Of a stretch of 64,000 nucleotides of DNA, positions 54,930 through 62,702 are shown in pieces. How positions within the stretch are numbered: position 1 is the stretch's first letter; every line of letters starts with the position of its first letter. The notes beneath the pieces were generated by a model. It did not search any database, was not told the origin of the DNA, and saw nothing but the letters and a program-made list of their open reading frames with translations. The position numbers and the translations under genes are program-made. Origin of the DNA: Mycolicibacterium sphagni (GTDB taxonomy: Bacteria > Actinomycetota > Actinomycetes > Mycobacteriales > Mycobacteriaceae); the NCBI RefSeq assembly GCF_013337765.1, contig NZ_VBSB01000003.1, positions 1-64,000 on the forward strand. Direction: 5' to 3'.

Positions 54930-56567
54930 TGGCAGGCCGGCCAACGCCGGCAGGATCAGCTTGGACACACCGCCGGCCCCGTGGTGCACGGTGTGCACCG
55001 CTGGGACCATCCGCTGCCCGGTGAGGACCGGCTCGCCGGTGCCGAGATTGCGGGCAAACCGGGGATGCGATCCGCCGGCGATGAGCACCCGGACCTGGGT
55101 CCCGGCGCGGAAGCGATGCGCGATGCCATCGAGCTCGATGCGGACCGGGCCTTGCTCGGGTGCGTTGAGTCTGCGGTAGCCGTCGCTGACATTGCGGGAG
55201 TGCCCGCGGGCATCCACCTCGCTGACGCGCACGAACAGGTCGACGTAGTCGATATCGGCCTCGTGAGCCAGTTCGACAACGGGGTGACCGAACACGTACA
55301 GGTCGGCGTCCAGCGGCCCACTGGTGAAACTCAGCACGTCGGCCCGCCGGGCCAGCTCGGAGTCGTCTTGGTAGCCGGCCTTCTGGGTCAACAACCGGCC
55401 GCCAACCGTCGGGGTCGGGTCGGCGGGGTCGTAGCGGAAGCTGGACGGTGTGGCCTCCACGGGCGGCGGGGCCGCGGCCAGCCGGCCCGCCGGCTGCAGA
55501 AAGAGCACGCCGTCACCGGTGTCCGGCGGCCAGTCCGGCAGGTCGATCCAGCCGTGGTGAGCGACATACACCCGCACCGGGCTGCGCCTGGCTTTCGCCG
55601 CGGCGCCGGCCAGGTGGGTGCCGAGCCAGTCGAGCGTCTGCGCGGCAGCGGTGCCGCCGGCCTTGGTGATCATGTCGCCATGGGCCCACGGTCCGAGCGT
55701 CATCGCGACGTCGACGCCACGGTCGCGCAGGTGGCGGTACTGCAGGAGGGTCTGTTCGAGGAACACGTCCTGCCAGCCGCTGATCAACAGCACCGGCACG
55801 TCGCAGCGGTCGAGTGCCGATGTCATCCGCATGTCCGCCCAGAACGGGTCGTCGCGGCCGGGATGCTCGATCCAGGCCTCGTACCACGGGGACCGAGAGC
55901 CCAGCAGGTCACGGCCCGCCCTGCCGAGCGGAAGCCCGTGCATCGCGTATGCCAGCCGGCGCGCCGCACGAGTCTGGAACGCCAGCTTCCGCGTTATCGC
56001 CTCCTCCTGGTGGGCCATCGAGTCCGACCAGCTCAGGAAATCGTTCAGCGAGAACGACCCGGTGCCCCACGAGGAGGCGTGAAAGTCGTGCGGGCCGACG
56101 GTGACCACCGCGGCAGCCAGTTCCGGTGGTGGGTCCGAGAGCAGCGCCCACTGGGTGAAACCCAGGTAGGACAGCCCGATGGTGGCGAATTTCCCGGTGA
56201 ACCACGGCTGTTCGCGAAGCCACACCACCGTGTCGGCGGCGTCGTCGGCCTCGTGGACCATCGGCACGAAGTCGCCGCCTGACCCGAAGGTGCCGCGCAC
56301 GCTCTGCAGCAGCACGTGATAGCCCCGCGCCGCGTAGAGCCGCGCGTAGAGGAGGGAAAACGGGAAGGAGCGGCCGTAGGGGCCGCGGACCAAGATGGTG
56401 CCCAACGGGGTGTCGGCGATGGGCGCGTAGTGGGTGGCGCGCAGCACGGCGCCGTCGCGCATCGGGATGCCGACGCCACGATGGACGGTGTAGTCGTTGG
56501 TCGGTGCCGCTATCCGCAGGAAGCGGGAGAGAGTGCGGTCGACGAATCGCTGGGGTCTGCTGTGCAC
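54888..56567 (-). CDS. CocE/NonD-family hydrolase (X-Pro dipeptidyl-peptidase-like)
   Basis: The ~559-residue hydrolase has an N-terminal alpha/beta fold with MRDGAVLRATHYAP and VRGPYGRS, a Ser nucleophile in IGLSYLGF (near 154 from GTG 56567), LISGWQD, GPWAHGD, and a C-terminal jelly-roll domain (PVRIELDGIAHRFRAGTQVRVLIAGGSHPRFA-type region). Related enzymes cleave esters, cocaine-like compounds or peptides. The N-terminal boundary is unclear: the frame is open to 56765, but the only strong ribosome binding site belongs to a 35-codon frame starting at 56680 in another register. The M. tuberculosis counterpart is Rv2800, from memory. Confidence 0.82.
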   Translation of the reverse strand: MHSRPQRFVDRTLSRFLRIAAPTNDYTVHRGVGIPMRDGAVLRATHYAPIADTPLGTILVRGPYGRSFPFSLLYARLYAARGYHVLLQSVRGTFGSGGDFVPMVHEADDAADTVVWLREQPWFTGKFATIGLSYLGFTQWALLSDPPPELAAAVVTVGPHDFHASSWGTGSFSLNDFLSWSDSMAHQEEAITRKLAFQTRAARRLAYAMHGLPLGRAGRDLLGSRSPWYEAWIEHPGRDDPFWADMRMTSALDRCDVPVLLISGWQDVFLEQTLLQYRHLRDRGVDVAMTLGPWAHGDMITKAGGTAAAQTLDWLGTHLAGAAAKARRSPVRVYVAHHGWIDLPDWPPDTGDGVLFLQPAGRLAAAPPPVEATPSSFRYDPADPTPTVGGRLLTQKAGYQDDSELARRADVLSFTSGPLDADLYVFGHPVVELAHEADIDYVDLFVRVSEVDARGHSRNVSDGYRRLNAPEQGPVRIELDGIAHRFRAGTQVRVLIAGGSHPRFARNLGTGEPVLTGQRMVPAVHTVHHGAGGVSKLILPALAGLPSPDGGADPAGDLI

Positions 56568-56572
56568 GCCGC

Positions 56573-56680
56573 TCAGAACTTGGAGAACGGCGTGGGCTGC
56601 CGGCCGCGCATTCCGGCAGCGATAGGTGGACCGGTGTGGATGGCGAGCAGGCTGACGGACAGGCGCACTGCGGCGGCCAT
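56573..56680 (-). pseudogene. 35-codon reading frame, probable frameshifted N terminus of the CocE-type hydrolase
   Basis: ATG 56680 is preceded by the purine-rich site GAGAGGGAGAG and opens MAAAVRLSVSLLAIHTGPP and further residues to a TGA at 56573-56575. The hydrolase frame, shifted by one base, continues at that exact spot with LSGVHSRPQRF. Joining the two would give the hydrolase a well-initiated N terminus. Alternatives are a genuine coupled leader ORF or a sequencing error. Confidence 0.4.
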
Positions 56681-56738
56681 GTCTCTCCCTCTCTGCGGTC
56701 AGCCCCAACCGCTGGCAGTCTATCCGGCTAGGCGCAAG

Positions 56739-56744
56739 TAGTCT
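56739..56744 (+). promoter_or_regulatory. -10 box of leaderless pptH promoter
   Basis: TAGTCT (56739-56744) lies 8 nt before the pptH GTG at 56753. The geometry is the same as for efpA and proS, with no ribosome binding site. Confidence 0.45.
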
Positions 56745-56752
56745 GGCGTGTT

Positions 56753-57684
<932 letters not shown>

Positions 57685-57688
<4 letters not shown>

Positions 57689-58353
57689 GCGAGCTCATGG
57701 CGGCCGTGCTGCCGGATATCACCGACCTGGTCTACGCCGAAGCATTCGACGATCCGCCGGGCCTGACGCCGCTGCCCGAAGAAGAGCCGCTGATCGCGAA
57801 ATCGGTGGACAAGCGGCGCAACGAGTTCGTCACCGTCCGGCACTGCGCGCGCCTGGCATTGCAGCAACTGGGATTGCCGCCGGTGCCGATCCTCAAGGGC
57901 GACAAGGGTGAACCGTGCTGGCCCGACGGGGTGGTGGGCAGCCTGACCCACACCCAGGGGTATCGCGGCGCGGTGGTCGGGCGCAGTGCGAGCGTCCGTT
58001 CGGTGGGCATCGACGCCGAGCCGCACGGTGTGCTGCCCGACGGAGTGCTCAACGCCATCAGCCTGCCCGTCGAGCGGTATGAGATCTCCGGCCTGCCTGG
58101 TGGCCTGCACTGGGACCGAGTCCTGTTCTGCGCCAAGGAAGCGACCTACAAGGCGTGGTTCCCGCTGACCCAGCGCTGGCTCGGTTTCGAAGACGCCCAC
58201 ATCACCTTCGGTGTCGACCCGTCCGGCGTCGCCGGAACGTTCGTGTCAAAGATCCTGATCGACCCGGCCGCCCGCTTCGGCCCGCCGCTGAATGAGCTGA
58301 CCGGCAGGTGGTCGGTGGGCGGTGGGCTGGCGCTGACGGCGATTGTCCTGTGA
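57685..58353 (+). CDS. pptT: 4'-phosphopantetheinyl transferase PptT
   Basis: This 222-residue Sfp/EntD-type transferase activates acyl and peptidyl carrier proteins of mycolic acid, mycobactin and polyketide synthases by attaching phosphopantetheine from CoA. Mg/CoA-binding residues are visible as Asp110 and Glu112 (GIDAEP), Glu152 (AKEATYK) and Lys156. ATG 57685 overlaps the pptH stop (ATGA); an open frame upstream lies within pptH. Its stop overlaps the truB GTG. It is expected to be essential in mycobacteria. Confidence 0.94.
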
Positions 58354-59273
58354 GCGGTTCCGGCGGGCAGGAGCGCAGCGACCCGGGGATCGGCACAGCG
58401 CCCGGGATTGTCGTGGTGGACAAGCCGGCTGGTATGACGAGCCATGACGTGGTCGGCCGGTGCCGGCGGATCTTCGGTACCCGCAAGGTCGGTCACGCAG
58501 GCACCCTGGACCCGATGGCCACCGGCGTGCTGGTGGTCGGCATCGAGCGAGCCACCAAGATCCTCGGCCTGCTGACAGCCACCTCGAAGTCGTACGCAGC
58601 CACGATCCGGCTGGGCCGGTCTACCACCACTGAAGACGCCGAAGGTGAAGTGCTGCAGGATATTTCCGCCGATCATGTCATCGATGAGCAGATCCAGGCG
58701 GGGATCGCGAACCTGCGCGGTGAGATCGCGCAGCGGCCGTCGTCGGTCAGTGCGGTCAAGGTCGACGGAAAGCGGGCGTATCAGTTGGTGCGTGAAGGCC
58801 AGGATGTGCAGCTGGCCGAACGCACGGTTCGCATCGACCAATTCGATGTGCACGAGATTCGGCGCGACGGACCGTTCATCGACGTGGATGTCGAGGTCGA
58901 CTGTTCGTCGGGCACCTATATCCGTGCTCTGGCACGCGATCTCGGTGACGCTCTGGGTGTCGGGGGACATCTGACTGCGTTGCGCCGAACTCGGGTTGGC
59001 GGCTACGGCCTCGACCACGCCCGGTCACTGGAGGAACTCGCCGAGCATCCGCAGCTCAGTTACTCCCTCGACGAGGCGTGCCTGCTGGCGTTCGCGCGCC
59101 GCGACATCACCTCGGCTGAAGCCGAGGACGCCAGCCACGGCCGGCCGCTGGCCGCAGCGGGCGTCGACGGTGTCTATGCCGCAACCGACCCTGACGGACG
59201 GGTGATCGCACTGCTGGAAGACAAGGGCGGCCGGACCAAGTCCGTCGTGGTGATCCGTCCCGCGACGCTCTAG
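58350..59273 (+). CDS. truB: tRNA pseudouridine synthase B
   Basis: The 307-residue enzyme isomerises U55 in the T-loop of tRNA. The catalytic Asp54 is in [12 protein letters not shown] (residues ~48-59), with [11 protein letters not shown] near 25-35 and [13 protein letters not shown] near residue ~189. The GTG 58350 overlaps the pptT stop. About 15 Gly/Ser-rich residues precede the conserved domain. The C terminus carries the actinobacterial PUA-like extension. The gene ends 8 bp before a large inverted repeat. Confidence 0.94.
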   Translation: MSGSGGQERSDPGIGTAPGIVVVDKPAGMTSHDVVGRCRRIFGTRKVGHAGTLDPMATGVLVVGIERATKILGLLTATSKSYAATIRLGRSTTTEDAEGEVLQDISADHVIDEQIQAGIANLRGEIAQRPSSVSAVKVDGKRAYQLVREGQDVQLAERTVRIDQFDVHEIRRDGPFIDVDVEVDCSSGTYIRALARDLGDALGVGGHLTALRRTRVGGYGLDHARSLEELAEHPQLSYSLDEACLLAFARRDITSAEAEDASHGRPLAAAGVDGVYAATDPDGRVIALLEDKGGRTKSVVVIRPATL

Positions 59274-59280
59274 TCCCACC

Positions 59281-59340
59281 GCGAGCAGACGTAAACGACC
59301 CCGACACGCCGGGGATTTGGGAAAGTTTGTGTCTGCTCGC
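59281..59340. repeat. Intergenic inverted repeat, likely bidirectional terminator / dispersed repeat
   Basis: GCGAGCAGAC (59281-59290) and GTCTGCTCGC (59331-59340) are perfect 10-bp arms. Inside, AAAC and GTTT extend the stem after a 2-nt mismatch, and CCCC/GGGG can pair at the top. It separates the convergent truB and mntR genes. It resembles a GCGAGCAGAC-containing hairpin I recall from other mycobacterial intergenic regions. Confidence 0.65.
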
Positions 59341-59349
59341 GCAAAAAAC

Positions 59350-60054
59350 TCAGCCGACGACCCAGATCGCTTGGGCCGCAGGGCTGCCCAGTTCGACGGT
59401 GTTTGCTGCGCCATTGGAGGACTCCACCGACACCGAGATCACACCAGCGAAGTCGCGCCGGGCGAGCACCCGAAGGCGGGAGTCCAGGCTGATGCCGACG
59501 GTGTCGAAATAGCGCAGCATCTCGGGGTCGGCGTCGGAAATCCGTGCCACCGTGCCCAGTTCGCCGTCGACACAGGCAGATAGCTGGCGGGCGGGGGGAG
59601 TGGGGACCAGCCCGTCGGCGGACGGGATGGGGTCGCCGTGCGGGTCGCGAGTCGGGTGGCCCAGTTTGGCGTCGATGCGGTCGAGCATCATGTCGCTGAT
59701 CGCGTGCTCGAGGATCTCGGCCTCGTCGTGCACCTCGTCCCAGCTGTAGCCGAGTTCGCGCATCAGGAAGGTCTCCAGCAGCCGATGCCTGCGGACCACC
59801 GCCAGCGCGGCGTGGCGGCCCCGTTCGGTCAGCGTCACCGCGCCGTACTTCTCGTGGTCCACCAGACCCTGATCGGCCAGCCGGCGGATCGACTCCGAGG
59901 CGGTGCTGGCCGACACCCCGATGCGCTCGGCGAGCAGCTTGGTGCTGACCTTTTCCTGCGACCACTCCTGGGCGCTCCAGATGGTTTTGAGGTAGTCCTG
60001 GGCGACCGTCGTCAGGTCGTGTACCGCGGGGTTGGTACTGCCGTCAGGACTCAC
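59350..60054 (-). CDS. mntR: DtxR-family manganese regulator (MntR, formerly SirR)
   Basis: The 234-residue regulator has a winged helix (residues ~10-70, LAERIGVSASTASESIRRLADQGLV), a metal/dimer domain and a C-terminal FeoA/SH3-like domain. At the position of the iron-sensor ligand Cys102 of DtxR it has Glu113, within DEAEILEH (Glu116, His117 conserved), the pattern of manganese-type MntR proteins. GTG 60054 is preferred because TAAACT on the minus strand lies 7 nt before it; a TTG at 60072 is the alternative. It probably represses manganese uptake. It is the counterpart of Rv2788, from memory. Confidence 0.88.
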   Translation of the reverse strand: MSPDGSTNPAVHDLTTVAQDYLKTIWSAQEWSQEKVSTKLLAERIGVSASTASESIRRLADQGLVDHEKYGAVTLTERGRHAALAVVRRHRLLETFLMRELGYSWDEVHDEAEILEHAISDMMLDRIDAKLGHPTRDPHGDPIPSADGLVPTPPARQLSACVDGELGTVARISDADPEMLRYFDTVGISLDSRLRVLARRDFAGVISVSVESSNGAANTVELGSPAAQAIWVVG

Positions 60055-60061
60055 ATCCAAA

Positions 60062-60067
60062 AGTTTA
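60062..60067 (-). promoter_or_regulatory. -10 box of leaderless mntR promoter
   Basis: On the minus strand TAAACT (60067 to 60062) stands 7 nt before the GTG at 60054. This also explains why the longer TTG start at 60072 is unlikely, since it would lie upstream of the transcription start. Confidence 0.45.
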
Positions 60068-60121
60068 GGCAATCATCACCTGATCTGGGGATCTGGCGTG
60101 TCCAGCCGTGCCAGCGCGCCG

Positions 60122-60127
60122 TAGGCT
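60122..60127 (+). promoter_or_regulatory. -10 box of leaderless ribF promoter
   Basis: TAGGCT (60122-60127) is 7 nt before GTG 60135. A longer in-frame ATG at 60108 lies upstream of this box. Confidence 0.45.
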
Positions 60128-60134
60128 TGCCAGC

Positions 60135-61112
60135 GTGGAGCGGTGGCGCGGACAGGACGAGATCCCCTCGGACTGGGGCCGATGTGTGGTGACCATCGGT
60201 GTGTTCGACGGCGTCCATCGTGGGCATGCCGAGCTCATTGCCCGCGCGGTGAAGGCCGGCCGGACGCGTGGTGTGCCGGTTGTGCTGATGACATTCGACC
60301 CGCATCCGATGGAAGTGGTGTTCCCGGGTAGCCATCCTGCCCAGCTGACGACATTGGCCCGGCGCGCCGAACTGGCCGAGGAACTGGGCATCGACGTCTT
60401 CCTCGTCGTGCCCTTCACCACCGATTTCATGAAGCTCACCCCGGACCGCTACATCCACGAACTGCTGGTGGAGCGGTTGCATGTCGTCGAGGTGATCGTC
60501 GGCGAGAACTTCACCTTCGGCAAGAAGGCGGCCGGCAACGTCGCCACCCTGCGCAAGGCCGGCGACCGCTTCGGCTTCGCCGTCGAGAGCATGTCGCTGG
60601 TTGCCGAGCACCACCAGAGTGAGACGGTCACCTTCTCGTCGACCTACATCCGCTCCTGCGTCGACGCCGGCGACGTGGTGACGGCCGCCGAAGCGCTGGG
60701 CCGCCCGCACCGCGTCGAGGGCGTCGTGGTGCGCGGTGACGGCCGCGGGCGGGTGCTCGGCTTCCCGACCGCCAACGTCGCACCGCCGATGTACTCAGCG
60801 ATCCCTGCCGACGGCGTCTACGCCGCGTGGTTCACCGTGTTGGGCCACGGCCCGGTCACCGGCTCGGTGGTCCCGGGGGAGCGCTATCAGGCCGCGGTCT
60901 CGGTCGGCACCAATCCGACGTTCTCCGGGCGCACCCGCACGGTCGAGGCTTTCGTCCTGGACACCGCCGCCGATCTCTACGGCCAGCACGTTGCGGTGGA
61001 CTTCGTCGCCCGGCTGCGCGGCCAGCACAAATTCGACTCGGTGCACGACCTGGTCGAGGCGATGGGCAAGGACACCGAGAAAGCCCGCACGATCCTGTCG
61101 GCGCAGGACTGA
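60135..61112 (+). CDS. ribF: Bifunctional riboflavin kinase/FMN adenylyltransferase
   Basis: The 325-residue enzyme makes FMN and FAD from riboflavin. The N-terminal nucleotidyltransferase domain has TIGVFDGVHRGH (residues ~19-30) and TFSSTYIR (ISSTxIR-like, near 166). The C-terminal kinase domain has GRGRVLGFPTANV (near 205) and SVGTNPTF (near 257). GTG 60135 is chosen because of the adjacent TAGGCT box and good fit of the N terminus. It is divergent from mntR across 80 bp. Confidence 0.93.
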   Translation: MERWRGQDEIPSDWGRCVVTIGVFDGVHRGHAELIARAVKAGRTRGVPVVLMTFDPHPMEVVFPGSHPAQLTTLARRAELAEELGIDVFLVVPFTTDFMKLTPDRYIHELLVERLHVVEVIVGENFTFGKKAAGNVATLRKAGDRFGFAVESMSLVAEHHQSETVTFSSTYIRSCVDAGDVVTAAEALGRPHRVEGVVVRGDGRGRVLGFPTANVAPPMYSAIPADGVYAAWFTVLGHGPVTGSVVPGERYQAAVSVGTNPTFSGRTRTVEAFVLDTAADLYGQHVAVDFVARLRGQHKFDSVHDLVEAMGKDTEKARTILSAQD

Positions 61113-61119
61113 CCGTGCC

Positions 61120-61605
61120 TCAGGACGCGATCAGGTCGTCGATCTGGTTGATCGCTGACGTGGAGCCTTCGACCACACCCATGTCCAGCACCTGCTGAAG
61201 GCCTTCGACCGAGGCGAATTTGGCGACGTACACCGCGCGGGTGCCGCCGTCGTACTCGGTGAACGTGTAGGTGTTCTCCGAGACCGGCATGTCGGGGTTC
61301 GGGTTCAGATCCGCGTCCGCGAAACCGTCGACGAATGCGAAGCTCCTCGGCTCGTCGACCGCCGTGATGTCCCAGTACCCGGCGTGTTTGTCGCCCTCGG
61401 GACCGGTCATGAAATACGTCGTGCGATTGCCGGGGGCCAGTTTGTGCTCGACAACCGTTGCCGGATACGTCGGCGGGCCCCACACCTTCTCCAGCTGGCG
61501 CGGATCGGCGTACACCTGCCAGATGCGCTCCACCGGCGCGGCGAACTCGGCCGTGATCGTCAGGGTCAGGTTCTCGAGATCGTGCTTGACGTCGGTGACG
61601 GGCAT
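61120..61605 (-). CDS. SRPBCC (AHSA1-type) domain protein
   Basis: The 161-residue START/AHSA1-like protein has the N-terminal VERIWQVYADPRQLEKVWGPPTYPATVVEHKLAPGNRTTYFM-type strand order, with hydrophobic-ligand-binding cavity residues. These proteins often bind lipids or aromatic ligands. It directly follows an ArsR regulator gene (the start shares one base with that gene's stop region), a common actinobacterial pair in which the regulator controls the SRPBCC gene. The ligand is unknown. Confidence 0.83.
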   Translation of the reverse strand: MPVTDVKHDLENLTLTITAEFAAPVERIWQVYADPRQLEKVWGPPTYPATVVEHKLAPGNRTTYFMTGPEGDKHAGYWDITAVDEPRSFAFVDGFADADLNPNPDMPVSENTYTFTEYDGGTRAVYVAKFASVEGLQQVLDMGVVEGSTSAINQIDDLIAS

Positions 61606-61961
61606 TAGTCAGTACTCCTTAAATTTCCGACTTCGTCTTCCATTGCGATGAGTTCGTCGATGCGGGCGATGCGATCCCGCCAGAGGAACTCCAGCTCGGT
61701 GAGCATGGCGGCCACCGAGCGCACGGCCGTCACGTCACCGCTGGCCAACTGCTCGCGACCGTGACGTCGCTTGGTGATCAGGCCGGCTTTTTCCAGCACG
61801 ACGACGTGCTTCTGCACGGCGGCGAAGCTCATGTCGTACTTGAGCGCCAGGGCGGACACCGAGTGTTCTCCGGCCAGCGCCCGGCGCATGATGTCGCGCC
61901 GGGTCCGGTCGGCGAGCGCATGGAACAGGGCGTCCGCCCGGTCCTCCTGGTCTACGGTCAC
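61605..61961 (-). CDS. ArsR/SmtB-like winged-helix regulator paired with SRPBCC protein
   Basis: The ~118-residue winged-helix protein has an ALADRTRRDIMRRALAGEHSVSALALKYDMSFAAVQKHVVVLEKAGLI-type helix-turn-helix. It has no Cys-rich or His-rich metal site, so it is probably a metal-independent ArsR-like regulator. GTG 61961 follows TATGTT by 6 nt; an in-frame TTG at 61976 lies within the promoter box. A perfect 12-bp dyad (61967-61994) covers its promoter, which points to tight autoregulation of this two-gene operon. Confidence 0.82.
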   Translation of the reverse strand: MTVDQEDRADALFHALADRTRRDIMRRALAGEHSVSALALKYDMSFAAVQKHVVVLEKAGLITKRRHGREQLASGDVTAVRSVAAMLTELEFLWRDRIARIDELIAMEDEVGNLRSTD

Positions 61962-61966
61962 TCCTC

Positions 61967-61994
61967 CAACATACAACCAATCGGTTGTATGTTG
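61967..61994. promoter_or_regulatory. Perfect 12-bp dyad operator over the arsR-SRPBCC promoter
   Basis: CAACATACAACC (61967-61978) and GGTTGTATGTTG (61983-61994) are perfect inverted arms around AATC. On the minus strand, TTGACA (61998-61993) and TATGTT (61973-61968) form a promoter with 19-bp spacing that the dyad overlaps almost entirely. The regulator encoded at 61605 is the obvious ligand. Confidence 0.75.
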
Positions 61995-62130
61995 TCAAGG
62001 GGTTGACCTGCCGCGATTTCGGTTCCCGGCGTACCCGCTGCTAGAGTCACCACCTGGCGTGTGCTGCAGTCCGCGGCGGCCACCTACCTGATTCCCTTAC
62101 ACGCGGCACCGATGTGATGGAGATGTTTTC

Positions 62131-62400
62131 GTGGCGCTTACCGCCGAGCAGAAGAAGGAAATCCTGGGCCAGTACGGTCTGCACGAGACCGACACCGGTT
62201 CGCCGGAGGCGCAGGTGGCGCTGCTGACCAAGCGCATCTCGGACCTCACCGAGCACCTCAAGCTGCACAAGCACGACCACCACTCGCGGCGCGGGCTGCT
62301 GTTGCTGGTCGGCCGTCGTCGCCGGCTGCTCAAGTACGTCGCCGACCTCGACGTCGCGCGCTACCGCTCGCTGATCGAGCGCCTGGGTCTGCGCCGCTGA
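62131..62400 (+). CDS. rpsO: 30S ribosomal protein S15
   Basis: The 89-residue S15 protein is complete: [34 protein letters not shown], the [25 protein letters not shown] core and the typical ending [12 protein letters not shown]. It binds 16S rRNA h20-h22 during 30S assembly. GTG 62131 has GGAGATG just upstream (starting at 62119). A TAGAGT box at about 62043-62048 may be the promoter -10, leaving a leader of about 75 nt. It is followed by pnp after a 302-nt gap. Confidence 0.96.
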   Translation: MALTAEQKKEILGQYGLHETDTGSPEAQVALLTKRISDLTEHLKLHKHDHHSRRGLLLLVGRRRRLLKYVADLDVARYRSLIERLGLRR

Positions 62401-62702
62401 GCGGCGTTTCCCGCCGTGTAACATAGGGGCCGTTGTGAGCCGTTTTCCGGCTCGAACATCGGGTGCGGTTCATGCATATCCGCGTGTCCCGTTCCTGCGT
62501 GTCACAGCGAAGCTTCCCTGCGCGGGCGGTCTTCGGTAGTGGCTGCCGGGCCCCAAAAGATCTAGGGGAGAGCCCGGCCGCTTCGATCGACGGCCGTAGC
62601 CGCATCCAGGCCCAAGCCTCGTAGTGCCCAGGTCTACCTGGGTTCACCTGTGACGACGCGAAACAGTTGAACAGTGAACTCAGAAAGGCTGAACGGGCAT
62701 CT
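62401..62702 (+). promoter_or_regulatory. pnp leader region with promoter and hairpins
   Basis: This 302-nt gap holds no gene I can support. TAACAT (62419-62424) is a likely -10 box, placing the transcript start near 62431. A hairpin with arms GAGCCG (62437-62442) and CGGCTC (62448-62453) would sit at the very 5' end. A second, stronger hairpin has arms GCCGGGC (62545-62551) and GCCCGGC (62572-62578), extended by CCC/GGG. A leader of about 270 nt is consistent with post-transcriptional autoregulation of pnp. Confidence 0.5.
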
